A stretch of 64,000 bases of DNA from Terriglobia bacterium (lineage in GTDB: Bacteria; Acidobacteriota; Terriglobia; Versatilivoradales; Versatilivoraceae): assembly GCA_022452285.1 (NCBI GenBank), contig JAKUNG010000003.1, positions 165,470-229,469 of the forward strand. Direction: 5' to 3'. Made by a program: the position numbers and the translations under genes. Under the pieces are notes generated by a model, which saw only the letters and a list, made by a program, of their open reading frames with translations, ran no database searches and was not told the origin of the DNA. Below, piece by piece: positions 49,712 to 58,693 of this stretch (the first letter of the stretch is position 1; the number at the start of each line of letters is the position of its first letter).

Positions 49712-49890
49712 TAATAACCGGATCTTTCTTTTTGTAAGCTGGTCAGTCAATTTTATAAACATGGGTTAGTCTACAACAATTTATGTTTATTAGCCAAGAA
49801 GGCTAATATTCTAGTAGAAAAATTTGGTTAAATGTTTTTGAGGAGTTCAATGACTCCTTAAAAATTAACTTATCCCAAAATCTAAAAGAA

Positions 49891-51267
49891 CTATTTTTTT
49901 TCCAATACCATGGTTTCAGTTTCTAACCGTTTAAACATGACTTTGTACTGAACAGATCCGTCATCATCCCAATACTCAGTAGCAAGAGGACTATCAAAAC
50001 TCATGGGAATTAAACGCCAGATATTTGGTAAAACCATTAAGTTTTTTGTTTCAGGGGGACGCATGAGGTTGTACATGGTTGTTCCATTTTTAAAACGGGT
50101 CTTTAAAATGTAAGGAGGTTGTTGAGGAGGACGGTTCTGCTTGAGTTTTTCAAGAGCTTCCCGGTCTAGGGTCACACCTAGGCCAGGACGTTCTGAAACA
50201 CGCAGGAAACCATTAACCGGTTCCAGTCTTTCCTTCACTACATCAGAAGCATATATTTCGGAGGTCGTAACAAATGGTAGGCTTGCAGTTTTGAAAGCTG
50301 ACTGCATGTGAGAAACCATGGCTCGGCTAATTCCACCTCCTGCCCATTGCACAGTAAATGGCACATTTGTCGAAGCAAAGAGCCCGGCTCGTCGTATAAC
50401 TACACCAAGCTTAAGATGCCCAACAATATACCCATCAGCCGATTGTTTTAGTACATCAAAAGTATGTTGTATTCTGCTGCCATGTCTTAAAATTGGCAAC
50501 CGGATACTTTTCTTTAAATCAATGTAGGACTCGATGTCGTTCATCTGCTCCAAAGGATCTTCAAAGCACCCAGCGATAGGAGAGTGGGAAATCCGTTCCA
50601 CCAAGTCAGGGTTATGGCCGTAATGGCCGAAATGCGTGAGGTCAAAATGAAGTTTAAACCCTCGTGGGGCCACACGTTCCATGGCTTCCAGTTGATCAAA
50701 AACATTTTCAAAAGGAGAGAGGTGATACTTCATCCAGGTGTAACCCATAGCTGAGTATTTTTCAACTACTTGGGCCATTGCATCAGGCCGGGTTGACACC
50801 GTCCAGGAACTGATGGGCACCCAGCGGCGGTATCTTTGTCCAAAAAGCTTATAGACTGGTATCCTGGCTGCCTTACCCATCAGATCGTACATTGCCTTGG
50901 CCATTGGCTTCGATAATTCATCTCCGACCCAGTCAAAGGGACTGGTTCCTATATATTTATCTAAAACATCCTGAGGTTCATCTCGACCTTCGCCTAGCCC
51001 GTAAAAACCTTTGTTTGTATGTGCAACATAAATAGTTCGTGGTCTGGGTCCATAAAAATGATTGAGCTGATGCTGTTGCCAAGGAACATAATTGGGATGG
51101 ATTTTATGTTTTTCCACATCAGTGACTATGAGGGGGCCATTGACCGAGTCAGAGGTTTTCTTAGCAGCGAGTGCCGCTTTCCAAGGTCTTACTACAGCAG
51201 TTGAACCAATTAAACTTGCTATCCCTGTTGTTAAAAACTGCCGACGATTTTGGCCTTTGTTTTCCAT
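49891..51267 (-). CDS. Tat-exported enolase-superfamily protein with altered active site
   Basis: The 458-residue product has a Tat-like signal NRRQFLTTGIASLIGS and then an enolase-fold barrel. Candidate active-site positions are MKYH (the KxK position), FDLTHFG (Asp ligand) and CFEDPLEQ (Glu ligand). The third ligand position, in LRHGSRIQ, appears to be Ser, and the later His-Asp dyad region reads GHLKLGVV and VQWAGGG. It may therefore bind metal poorly or use other chemistry. The plus-strand enolase gene diverges from it. The family is mostly sugar-acid dehydratases. Confidence 0.75.
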   Translation of the reverse strand: MENKGQNRRQFLTTGIASLIGSTAVVRPWKAALAAKKTSDSVNGPLIVTDVEKHKIHPNYVPWQQHQLNHFYGPRPRTIYVAHTNKGFYGLGEGRDEPQDVLDKYIGTSPFDWVGDELSKPMAKAMYDLMGKAARIPVYKLFGQRYRRWVPISSWTVSTRPDAMAQVVEKYSAMGYTWMKYHLSPFENVFDQLEAMERVAPRGFKLHFDLTHFGHYGHNPDLVERISHSPIAGCFEDPLEQMNDIESYIDLKKSIRLPILRHGSRIQHTFDVLKQSADGYIVGHLKLGVVIRRAGLFASTNVPFTVQWAGGGISRAMVSHMQSAFKTASLPFVTTSEIYASDVVKERLEPVNGFLRVSERPGLGVTLDREALEKLKQNRPPQQPPYILKTRFKNGTTMYNLMRPPETKNLMVLPNIWRLIPMSFDSPLATEYWDDDGSVQYKVMFKRLETETMVLEKK

Positions 51268-51634
51268 ATTTTTAATCCAGATTAATCCTGATTGGGAATG
51301 AATATAAATTCATCTCGCCTTTACTAAGATAATTGCTAAGTATAGTCAATTACTATTCTACTAGAATCATTGCATCGTGTTTAGTAGAAACATCTTTATT
51401 CAAATCGTTCTATGATTATATCCCTAAAAATACAGGAAAGAATTGGTTTTCCGAACTAAATTATCTTAATTTATCTTGGATCTGATACGTGGACCATTAG
51501 CCCTGACCTAATTTTCCAAATCTTCAGGTCAATAGAAGTAGTTCTGGTATGCTATGCTCAAATGATTAAAGGATTCTTTCACTCTATCTTTCACTAACTG
51601 CATCAGTATTTCACGTAATGGAGGGTAAGCAGAA
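51268..51634. other. Divergent control region between the two enolase-fold genes
   Basis: This 367-bp gap has no ORF of note. A perfect 8-bp inverted repeat TTCTACTA (51356-51363) and TAGTAGAA (51382-51389), separated by 18 nt, is a candidate operator. The plus-strand gene has GGAGGG shortly upstream of its ATG. A shared regulator for both directions is possible. Confidence 0.45.
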
Positions 51635-52753
51635 ATGAAAATTGACCGCATTGAGGTTAAAGTAATTGGACCTCAAGTTCAACGCTTTACCTGGTCCCAC
51701 GATTTACCAGAACAATATACGACAAATACCATTGTTCGCATTTTTACCGATGAAGGAATCGAGGGATTTGCTGGCGTTTCTAACTATACTTCTTATAGTT
51801 ATGATAAATATACAGCGGAGACACTCAAACATATGATTCCAGCCCTTATTGGTAAGAATCCCTTGCAGCGTGAAACTTTATGGAAAAGCCTATTCTCGAG
51901 GGTATTTCCACTTTCACCAGGAGCCTTAGCAGTTGTGGATACAGCCCTTTGGGATCTTTTAGGCAAGGTATCTAATCTGCCAATCTATCAACTTTTGGGT
52001 GGGGCACGAGACTACATTCCTTCCTATGCAAGCACCCCACTTTTCAAAGATGTCCCAGCTTATCTAGACTTTGTTGATGAAATGCTGGATCAAGGATTTA
52101 AAGCGATAAAGTTTCATTGTTGGTGCATACCAGAAAAAGATTTGGAACTAGCTTTTGCAGCTCGTAAGAAATATTCCGCTTCTAAAGTTGCCTTCATGTT
52201 AGATGTAGAGAACAACTATGACTGGCAAAGTGCTTTGAAAGTGGCACGAGAATTAGAAGACCTTGAATTCACCTGGTTTGAAGCGCCACTGATGGATTAT
52301 GACTTTGAAGGGTATCAGAAATTGACCAGTTCTGTTGACATTCCTGTCCTGCCCTCGGGTAACTGGATTCAGGATCTACCATCATTTAAACGAGCTTTGG
52401 ACCTGTCTGCCTGGACTGCTGCCCGGACTGATATAACAGTTTGTGGTGGTTTAACTCCTACTCGTAAGGCTCTTGCATTAGTTGATGCGGCGGGAATGAA
52501 ATGCGAGATAATGTCTTGGGGCAACACATTGGTTTCAGCAGCTAATCTACATCTGATGCTGGGTTTAAATCATTCCACCTATTTTGAACAGGCTGTGCCC
52601 TATGAGCCTTACGAGTATGGGATGAAAGATGTGATTCGGACTCAGTCGGATGGAATGGTTCGTGCACCAAAAGGACCTGGATTGGGTTTTGAAGTCGACT
52701 GGAACCTAATGAATGAAGCTAGTATATTTGCTTTTGATAGTAATTCTCTGTAG
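51635..52753 (+). CDS. Mandelate racemase/enolase-superfamily protein
   Basis: The 372-residue cytoplasmic product has the N-terminal capping domain and the enolase barrel. AIKFHCWC is the KxK position (here KxH), FMLDVENNYD gives the first metal ligand Asp and FTWFEAP the second, Glu. The third is Asn in PSGNWIQD, as in glucarate dehydratases. TDITVCGGLTP retains the Asp of the usual dyad, but its His partner position reads SWGN. An acid-sugar dehydratase is likely but unproven. The DadA-like oxidase gene follows by 99 bp. Confidence 0.85.
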   Translation: MKIDRIEVKVIGPQVQRFTWSHDLPEQYTTNTIVRIFTDEGIEGFAGVSNYTSYSYDKYTAETLKHMIPALIGKNPLQRETLWKSLFSRVFPLSPGALAVVDTALWDLLGKVSNLPIYQLLGGARDYIPSYASTPLFKDVPAYLDFVDEMLDQGFKAIKFHCWCIPEKDLELAFAARKKYSASKVAFMLDVENNYDWQSALKVARELEDLEFTWFEAPLMDYDFEGYQKLTSSVDIPVLPSGNWIQDLPSFKRALDLSAWTAARTDITVCGGLTPTRKALALVDAAGMKCEIMSWGNTLVSAANLHLMLGLNHSTYFEQAVPYEPYEYGMKDVIRTQSDGMVRAPKGPGLGFEVDWNLMNEASIFAFDSNSL

Positions 52754-52852
52754 TCAATTTTCCCAATTTAATTTCAATGTCAGCAAGTAGCTCATTTGTT
52801 CAACTCTCGCTAAAGGTAAGAAGATTTAACCCATTATTTAGAATGAGGTCCG

Positions 52853-53980
52853 ATGTCATTAGATTCCAAATTTGAAGTGATTGTAGTAGGTGGTGGTGCT
52901 ATTGGTTGTACCATTGCCTACTACCTGCGGTCAGAAGGGTTTAAGGTAGCCTTAGTTGATAAGGGTCCGATTGGTTTTGAGGCATCTTGGGCCTCAGCAG
53001 GCATTGTAGGTCCCGGAACCTTCCTGGGAGGTAATTCTTGGTTTAAGCCAGCAACCAAGATGTCAAAAAAACTGTACGATGATCTCAATCAAGCACTTCA
53101 TGAAGAAACAGGACAACTGGTGGAATACGGGGGACAGGGTACTCTAACTTTAGCCTTTAATGCAGAGGAGGTTGATGGGATCCAACAATACGTAAAAAAA
53201 CAAAAGGGAGATGACGTGCCCACAGAAATTCTGATGGGTGTAGAAGCTCGTCAACGGGAACCATCCTTACCCGAAAATCTTCTTGCTGCAATGTTAAGGC
53301 CTGATGGACGATTCTTGGATGCTCGAAACTATACGTTAACCATAGCCAAGGCAGCAGAAATAAAAGGAGTGCGGATGATACAAGGATGGCCAGTTACAGA
53401 ATTTCTATGGGAAAAATCAAGAATAGCAGGAGTCAAATCTGGATTTAGCAGTCTAATAGCGGACTGGGTTATAAATGCTGCTGGAGCATGGGGAGGTGAA
53501 TTAGATCCAAAACTCGTTCTGCCAATTTTCCCGGATCATGGACAAATTATGGCTCTAAAAGGTCCAGTAAATGGTCTAAGGCATACCTTATGTCGTTGGA
53601 ACCAATCTGGGTACATAACTCCCCGAGTAGACGGCCGAGCCTTAGTTGGAGCTACCCATGAACAAATCGGCTTCCAAAAAATGATTACACCGATGGGACT
53701 AAGGGTTTTATCTGATATCACGAAAAGAGTATTACCCGAGTTAAGTGATAGAAAAATCTTGGATATTTGGTCAGGTTTGCGTCCCGCTACCAAAGACGGT
53801 TTACCCGTCATTGGACCAGACTACCGAACAACTGGCGGTTATCTATGGGCTACTGGACATTCGAGTAGTGGTATGATGCAGGCACCAGCTACTGCAAAAG
53901 TAATCGTAGATCTGGTTTCCAATAAAAAACCTAGAATTCCCATAGAGGAAGTAAGTGTTAACCGATTCATAAAAGTGTAG
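52853..53980 (+). CDS. DadA/glycine-oxidase-like FAD oxidoreductase
   Basis: The 375-residue product belongs to the DAO family. The dinucleotide-binding motif VVGGGAIGCTIAYYLRSEG is at the N-terminus. The FAD-contacting C-terminal region includes WSGLRPATKDGLPVIGPDY and WATGHSSSGMMQAPATAKV. It has no signal peptide. Substrates in the family are D-amino acids, glycine, sarcosine and similar amines. It is probably cotranscribed with the enolase-family gene 99 bp upstream, and GAGG precedes its ATG. Confidence 0.87.
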   Translation: MSLDSKFEVIVVGGGAIGCTIAYYLRSEGFKVALVDKGPIGFEASWASAGIVGPGTFLGGNSWFKPATKMSKKLYDDLNQALHEETGQLVEYGGQGTLTLAFNAEEVDGIQQYVKKQKGDDVPTEILMGVEARQREPSLPENLLAAMLRPDGRFLDARNYTLTIAKAAEIKGVRMIQGWPVTEFLWEKSRIAGVKSGFSSLIADWVINAAGAWGGELDPKLVLPIFPDHGQIMALKGPVNGLRHTLCRWNQSGYITPRVDGRALVGATHEQIGFQKMITPMGLRVLSDITKRVLPELSDRKILDIWSGLRPATKDGLPVIGPDYRTTGGYLWATGHSSSGMMQAPATAKVIVDLVSNKKPRIPIEEVSVNRFIKV

Positions 53981-54122
53981 AAACCTTTGAAAATAAATTA
54001 GGTCCATTATAATGAGTGATTTAAAATACTACAGATATAGTAGATATCTTCCTAGATGACCCCTTGACAGTGTAAATAATAGGTGATTTTCGAACAAGAA
54101 CAGAAAGCGGATCAGAAAATCT

Positions 54123-55253
54123 CTATTCCCTTTCTGAAGAATCTTTTTTGGACTGAAGTGTGCTGTCTGGGGGAGAGAATACTAGAGGATTTTGGTCTAC
54201 TGAAGGCAAAGGAGAAGTTGCAGTTGGGTTTTCAGAGCTAAGTAGAATTGCAATCCACCGTGTTTCTTCATTGCTATCCAGCGCTATTTTAACTGTCATG
54301 GTTAAAGGGACAGAAAGAAGCATTCCAACTGGTCCTAAAACCCATCCCCAAAAAACTAACGAAAGAAAGACCACTAATGTCGATAATCCTAAACCTCGGC
54401 CCACGAACCGAGGTTCTATAATACTGCTGAAGATGAAGTTTATTACTAAATAACCCAGAGCAACCAGTAAAGCAGTTCCATGACCTAACTGAATAAGGGC
54501 TAATAGTACCACTGGAATTGTAGCGAGTATTGAGCCGATAGTAGGCACGTAGTTAAGTAGAAAGGCCAATAACCCCCACAATAACGGAAAATCAACACCA
54601 AGAACTGCCACCCAACTTGCTGCTAGAAGTCCAGTGGCTGCACTTACAGATGTCTTGATGGCAAGATAACGCTGCACTGCATTTGTAAATTCTTTGAAGG
54701 CTGGAAGCGAAGCTTCGGGATTTCCTTTAATAGACCGAAGTTTAGTGGGAAAGCTGGAAACCTCAAGAAGAATAAAAATAACTACAATCATTATCAGAAA
54801 GGTATTCGTGAGAACACTCCCTAAGCCAGCTAGTAAGGTAGCAACCAGTTGCATGACTGCGCCTGGATTAACTATTTCTTTTAATTGGGAGCTAGAAAGG
54901 TAGATTCCTCTTATTTCTAGCCAAGAAAAAAGGTCTGTCATTTGTTGTTGAAGACGTTGTTGATAGAATGGCAATTCTTGAGAAAAGTTATTGAGTGAAG
55001 TTCCTAATACAGCAGTAATCATAAAACCGATTCCCAGAATCACTAGAACTACGAGTATGATGGAAAGAAATGAGGGAACGCCTCTTTTTTTTAACCAGAA
55101 AACAGGAGAAGTGCCAATAATAGCAATAAAAATTGCTACTAGAAAAGGGACGATGATTGCTGCTGCCTCTCTCATGCCTGCAATTATTATGACTACTGCA
55201 GCAGTAACAATAGCAATCCGGGCAGTCCCGACTTGGTTTCCTTTTTCGTTCAT
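54123..55253 (-). CDS. AI-2E-family transporter (PerM/YdiK-like permease)
   Basis: The 376-residue membrane protein has about seven to eight helices. The family hallmark near the C-terminus is seen as FLSLVFWGWVLGPVGMLLSVPLTMTVKIALD, and LLNYVPTIGSILATIP is the other conserved block. Despite the family name, members export various substrates and few have been tested. A charged, Ser/Pro-rich tail of about 40 residues follows the last helix. It converges with the DadA-like gene. Confidence 0.87.
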   Translation of the reverse strand: MNEKGNQVGTARIAIVTAAVVIIIAGMREAAAIIVPFLVAIFIAIIGTSPVFWLKKRGVPSFLSIILVVLVILGIGFMITAVLGTSLNNFSQELPFYQQRLQQQMTDLFSWLEIRGIYLSSSQLKEIVNPGAVMQLVATLLAGLGSVLTNTFLIMIVVIFILLEVSSFPTKLRSIKGNPEASLPAFKEFTNAVQRYLAIKTSVSAATGLLAASWVAVLGVDFPLLWGLLAFLLNYVPTIGSILATIPVVLLALIQLGHGTALLVALGYLVINFIFSSIIEPRFVGRGLGLSTLVVFLSLVFWGWVLGPVGMLLSVPLTMTVKIALDSNEETRWIAILLSSENPTATSPLPSVDQNPLVFSPPDSTLQSKKDSSERE

Positions 55254-55554
55254 ATTTTCTGTTCGTCGAATGTTTTTATTTTCTTATCAACTTTATATTT
55301 ACTGGCCAACTTTCAAAACTTAGTTGGAACTAAACTCATTTCTGGGTAAGACTATTAATTTTTCACGAAATGTTTAAATCTCTAATTAACTGGTAATATT
55401 ATTTTAGTTTTGCTTGTCCTTATTTTTAGGGAAATAAGGACAATGTTCATACCAGTTTGTATTGTAACAGGCTTTCTAGGCATAGTGATATAGATACAAG
55501 TGTTTCGTCAAAAATTATTGTTGAAGAGTAATAATAAAGCTTAAATTAAATGCT
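55254..55554. other. Divergent intergenic region with a perfect 12-bp inverted repeat
   Basis: This roughly 300-bp AT-rich gap lies between the AI-2E-type and UMF1-type transporter genes. It holds no gene. TTGTCCTTATTT (55414-55425) is exactly complementary to AAATAAGGACAA (55432-55443) across a 6-nt loop TTAGGG. As it lies upstream of both genes, it is more likely an operator or leader hairpin than a terminator. Confidence 0.55.
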
Positions 55555-56886
55555 ATGAGCAAAAAAAACAACAAGAGAATAATTTTTGGTTGGTGCATGT
55601 ATGATTGGGCCAATTCTGCTTATATTACCACTGTGGCCACTGGAATTTTGCCGGCTTATTTTGCCGGAGAAGTAGTTGGCCCCGAAGGTATTAAAATTGG
55701 TAATACAGGATATAGTGCTACTACTCTTTGGGGGTTTAATGTTGGTTTTGCGGCCCTGATATCACTTTGTTTAGGTCCGATATTAGGAGCTATAAGTGAT
55801 ATTTCGTTTACGAAAAAGAAGTTTCTCTTGGGGTTTGCGTACACTGGTTCGTTGTTTAGTAGCTTGATTTATTTTTGCCAAGAAGGTGATGTTTTTAAGG
55901 CATTATCTTTTTTTTTGGTAAGTCAGGTGGCATTTATTTGTGCCAATGTTTTTTACGATGCTTTCTTGCCACAAATTTCTTCTGAAGAAAAAATAAACTT
56001 GGTTTCTGGTAAGGGATATTCCTACGGCTATTTGGGGGGTGGAATTCAGTTTGGATTATCTTTAGTCCTAATCCTTGTTCACAAATCCTTTGGAATATCG
56101 CAGAATCTCGCTGCTAGATTGGGAATAGTACTAGCAGGGTTTTGGTGGGCTGGATTTTCTCTTTTTACAGCTAAGTACCTACCTGAAGATCCTCTTGGGA
56201 AAAAGATTGTAAGAGGGTCCTTTTATAAATTAGGATTGCTTGACAACCTAAAAAAGGGTATTGCAAGGACTTTAAAGACAATACAACTCTTGTGTAGATA
56301 TCATCACTTGTTAGTCTTTCTTTTAGCTTTTATGTTTTATAACGATGGAATTCAGACAGTAATTAATATGTCAATAATCTATGGTAAGGATGAACTAGGT
56401 TTAAAGACTAAGGATCTCATGGTTACCCTTTTTATTGTGCAAGCTGTTGCAGCATTAGGGGCTAATTTTTTCAGTAGGTTATCTTATTGGTTGGGCACAA
56501 AAAACACCCTGGTGTTGACACTGCTAATCTGGTCTACGGTAGTAATTTATGCCTACTTTATTAGGAATACGACGGAATTTTTTTTGCTAGGAATAATGGT
56601 CGGTTTAGTTTTAGGTGGTTCTCAGTCTCTAAGTCGATCCTTTTACGGCGCCATGATTCCAGAGAGAGCAAGTGGAGGGTTTTTTGGGTTCTACGCTTTG
56701 TTTAGTAGGCTTTCAGGAGTTTTAGGTCCGTGGGTTTTTTCTGGGGTGACGCTTTTGTCTGGATCAGCTCGTACTGCAATTTTGTATTTGCTGATATTTT
56801 TTGTTTTAGGAATAGTCCTTTTGTTGTTTGTTGATGAAAGGGAATTCAAAAGAATCAATGTCAAGGGTTGCATTGAGTTGTATTGA
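55555..56886 (+). CDS. UMF1-family MFS transporter
   Basis: The 443-residue product has about 12 hydrophobic segments and the UMF1/Atg22-like signature MYDWANSAYITTV near the N-terminus. GGSQSLSRSFYGAMIPERASGGFFGFY near the C-terminus is equally characteristic. It should be an inner-membrane transporter, probably for amino acids or small peptides, but the cargo in bacteria is not established. It lies 112 bp before the M81 peptidase gene on the same strand, which could indicate uptake of that enzyme's substrate. Confidence 0.85.
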   Translation: MSKKNNKRIIFGWCMYDWANSAYITTVATGILPAYFAGEVVGPEGIKIGNTGYSATTLWGFNVGFAALISLCLGPILGAISDISFTKKKFLLGFAYTGSLFSSLIYFCQEGDVFKALSFFLVSQVAFICANVFYDAFLPQISSEEKINLVSGKGYSYGYLGGGIQFGLSLVLILVHKSFGISQNLAARLGIVLAGFWWAGFSLFTAKYLPEDPLGKKIVRGSFYKLGLLDNLKKGIARTLKTIQLLCRYHHLLVFLLAFMFYNDGIQTVINMSIIYGKDELGLKTKDLMVTLFIVQAVAALGANFFSRLSYWLGTKNTLVLTLLIWSTVVIYAYFIRNTTEFFLLGIMVGLVLGGSQSLSRSFYGAMIPERASGGFFGFYALFSRLSGVLGPWVFSGVTLLSGSARTAILYLLIFFVLGIVLLLFVDEREFKRINVKGCIELY

Positions 56887-56998
56887 TGCAATTTCTAATT
56901 AAAATTATCTCGTTTATTGATTTGAATTCAGGGATAAGAAAAAATTGTGCAACAAAATGGTATTGGATTGAAGATAATAATTTGAAAGGAATATATCT

Positions 56999-58483
56999 AT
57001 GCGTATTGCAATTGGGGGAATAGAACATGAGAGTAGTAACTTCGCGCTTTTAGAAACCCCTTTCGAGGCCTTCTTTGGACACTCTCGTTCCTGTCAACCT
57101 AAGGAGCTACTAACTAGGACTGGTGAAATAAATACGATCATTGATGGATTCATAAAGGGACTTCGTCTCGAGGGGGTTGAAATTGTGCCACTTGGATGGT
57201 TCCATGCTCCATCAGGAAGACAACCGACAAGAGGAACCCATGAGGCGGTTAAGGAATCCTTGCTAGCTCCTCTGCGCAATTCTATGCCAGTTGATGGCGT
57301 TCTCCTGAGTTTGCATGGTGCCTACTCAGCAGAAACTGTAGATGATGCAGACGGTGACATACTTCAATCAGTCCGAGCAGTAGTAGGTAGAGCTTGTCCA
57401 GTCATAGCTGTGCACGACCTTCATTGTAACATTGGAAAAACAATGGTGGAGAATGCCACTGCTCTTATAGTAGAGGATACTTACCCTCATGTAGACATGT
57501 CCGAAAGGGGTGTAGAAGCTGCTAACATGATGATTCAAACCATTAGAGGAGAGGTGCGTCCTACTTTAGGCTGGTGTCCAATTCCGCTTTTTTGGTCTGC
57601 AGAGAAAATGATTACCTCAGAAGAGCCAATGAGCTTAGCCATAGAGCAGCTCTTGGAACTTGAGAAGCATCCTGATGTTTTGACAGCCAGTATTGGTGTT
57701 GGTTACCAGTGGGCAGATGTGAATTGTGCCGGAGCAGCTACTTTGGTTGTTACTGACGGTGATTCTGCCGCTGCTCAGAAAAAAGCGGAGGATTTGGCTC
57801 AGTGGATCTGGATACGACGAGATTGTTGGCAGCGAGAGCTGCTCTCTGCTGGTCAAGCTTTGATCGAAGGAGAAAAAATAGCTAAATATCCAATCATCTT
57901 AGCAGATCAAGCTGACAATTCTGGTGGAGGTGCTCCAAGTGACAGTACAGAGATTCTACGTTTGTTTATCGAACAAAATCTTAAAAACGCAGCTGTTCTT
58001 TATATTGCAGATCCTGAAACCGCTGACAAAGCAACTGAAGCTGGTAAGGGACAAATAGTTGAAGTAGAAGTTGGTGGCAAATCCCATGCTACCCAAGGAC
58101 CCCCAGTATCAATGAGAGCAGAGGTTCTTGCTGTTAGCGACGGACGTGTTGTTTGTGATGGTCCAATGTTTGCTGGATTAGAGGTTGATCATGGGAAGTC
58201 GGTTTTGCTTAAGCAAGGTGGGATTTATGTAATAGTTATTTCTTTAGCTCATCAACCAGTTGATCTTGCATTTCCACGAAGTCTAGGGTTGGACTGTGGC
58301 AGCATGCAGTATATTTGTGTGAAGTCTACAGGTCATTTTCGTAGTGGTTTTGGTCCTATAGCTGGTTCCATTTTTAATGTTGATGCAGCCGGTATCTTCA
58401 CTCAAGATTTTAGTAAAATCCCTTTTACAAGACTGGGAAGAGATATTTACCCAATGAATCCAAAAACCTGTTTTTTGATTTAA
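56999..58483 (+). CDS. M81-family metallopeptidase (MlrC-like)
   Basis: The 494-residue product begins MRIAIGGIEHESSNFALLETP, typical of the M81 family whose founder MlrC completes microcystin degradation. Further conserved blocks are SLHGAYSAETVDDADGDILQ, VHDLHCNI, EDTYPHVDMSERG and DQADNSGGGAPSDSTEILR. The His and Asp residues of the probable metal site are retained. There is no signal peptide. The family is widespread in organisms that never meet microcystins, so the natural substrate here is unknown. Confidence 0.88.
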   Translation: MRIAIGGIEHESSNFALLETPFEAFFGHSRSCQPKELLTRTGEINTIIDGFIKGLRLEGVEIVPLGWFHAPSGRQPTRGTHEAVKESLLAPLRNSMPVDGVLLSLHGAYSAETVDDADGDILQSVRAVVGRACPVIAVHDLHCNIGKTMVENATALIVEDTYPHVDMSERGVEAANMMIQTIRGEVRPTLGWCPIPLFWSAEKMITSEEPMSLAIEQLLELEKHPDVLTASIGVGYQWADVNCAGAATLVVTDGDSAAAQKKAEDLAQWIWIRRDCWQRELLSAGQALIEGEKIAKYPIILADQADNSGGGAPSDSTEILRLFIEQNLKNAAVLYIADPETADKATEAGKGQIVEVEVGGKSHATQGPPVSMRAEVLAVSDGRVVCDGPMFAGLEVDHGKSVLLKQGGIYVIVISLAHQPVDLAFPRSLGLDCGSMQYICVKSTGHFRSGFGPIAGSIFNVDAAGIFTQDFSKIPFTRLGRDIYPMNPKTCFLI

Positions 58484-58630
58484 GTTTAAAGATCTTTTTT
58501 ACTCTGTTGTAGTCTTAGTAGTGATGTGATGGTTAGGCAATCTAGAGTTTTCGGAATTATCTACAATCTATCCTATAGATAAATTACTTAATTCAAGATA
58601 TAGTTAGCATAAAGAAAGCTTATGGTAAAA

Positions 58631-58645
58631 ATTGCAGGTGCCAAT
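58631..58645. promoter_or_regulatory. Possible LysR-type operator
   Basis: ATTGCAGGTGCCAAT is an interrupted palindrome (ATTG-N7-CAAT) of the T-N11-A kind bound by LysR regulators. It lies about 50 bp before the LysR gene start, where autoregulatory sites usually occur. Short motif, low specificity. Confidence 0.25.
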
Positions 58646-58693
58646 CTTAATTATAGTTTAGTTAATGAAATTTTACTTTGTCTTGGTTAAATT

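Noticed and set aside
54991-55323. 110-residue plus-strand ORF
   Set aside because: Antisense to the membrane-helix region of the AI-2E-type gene; its Ile/Thr-rich composition mirrors that gene.
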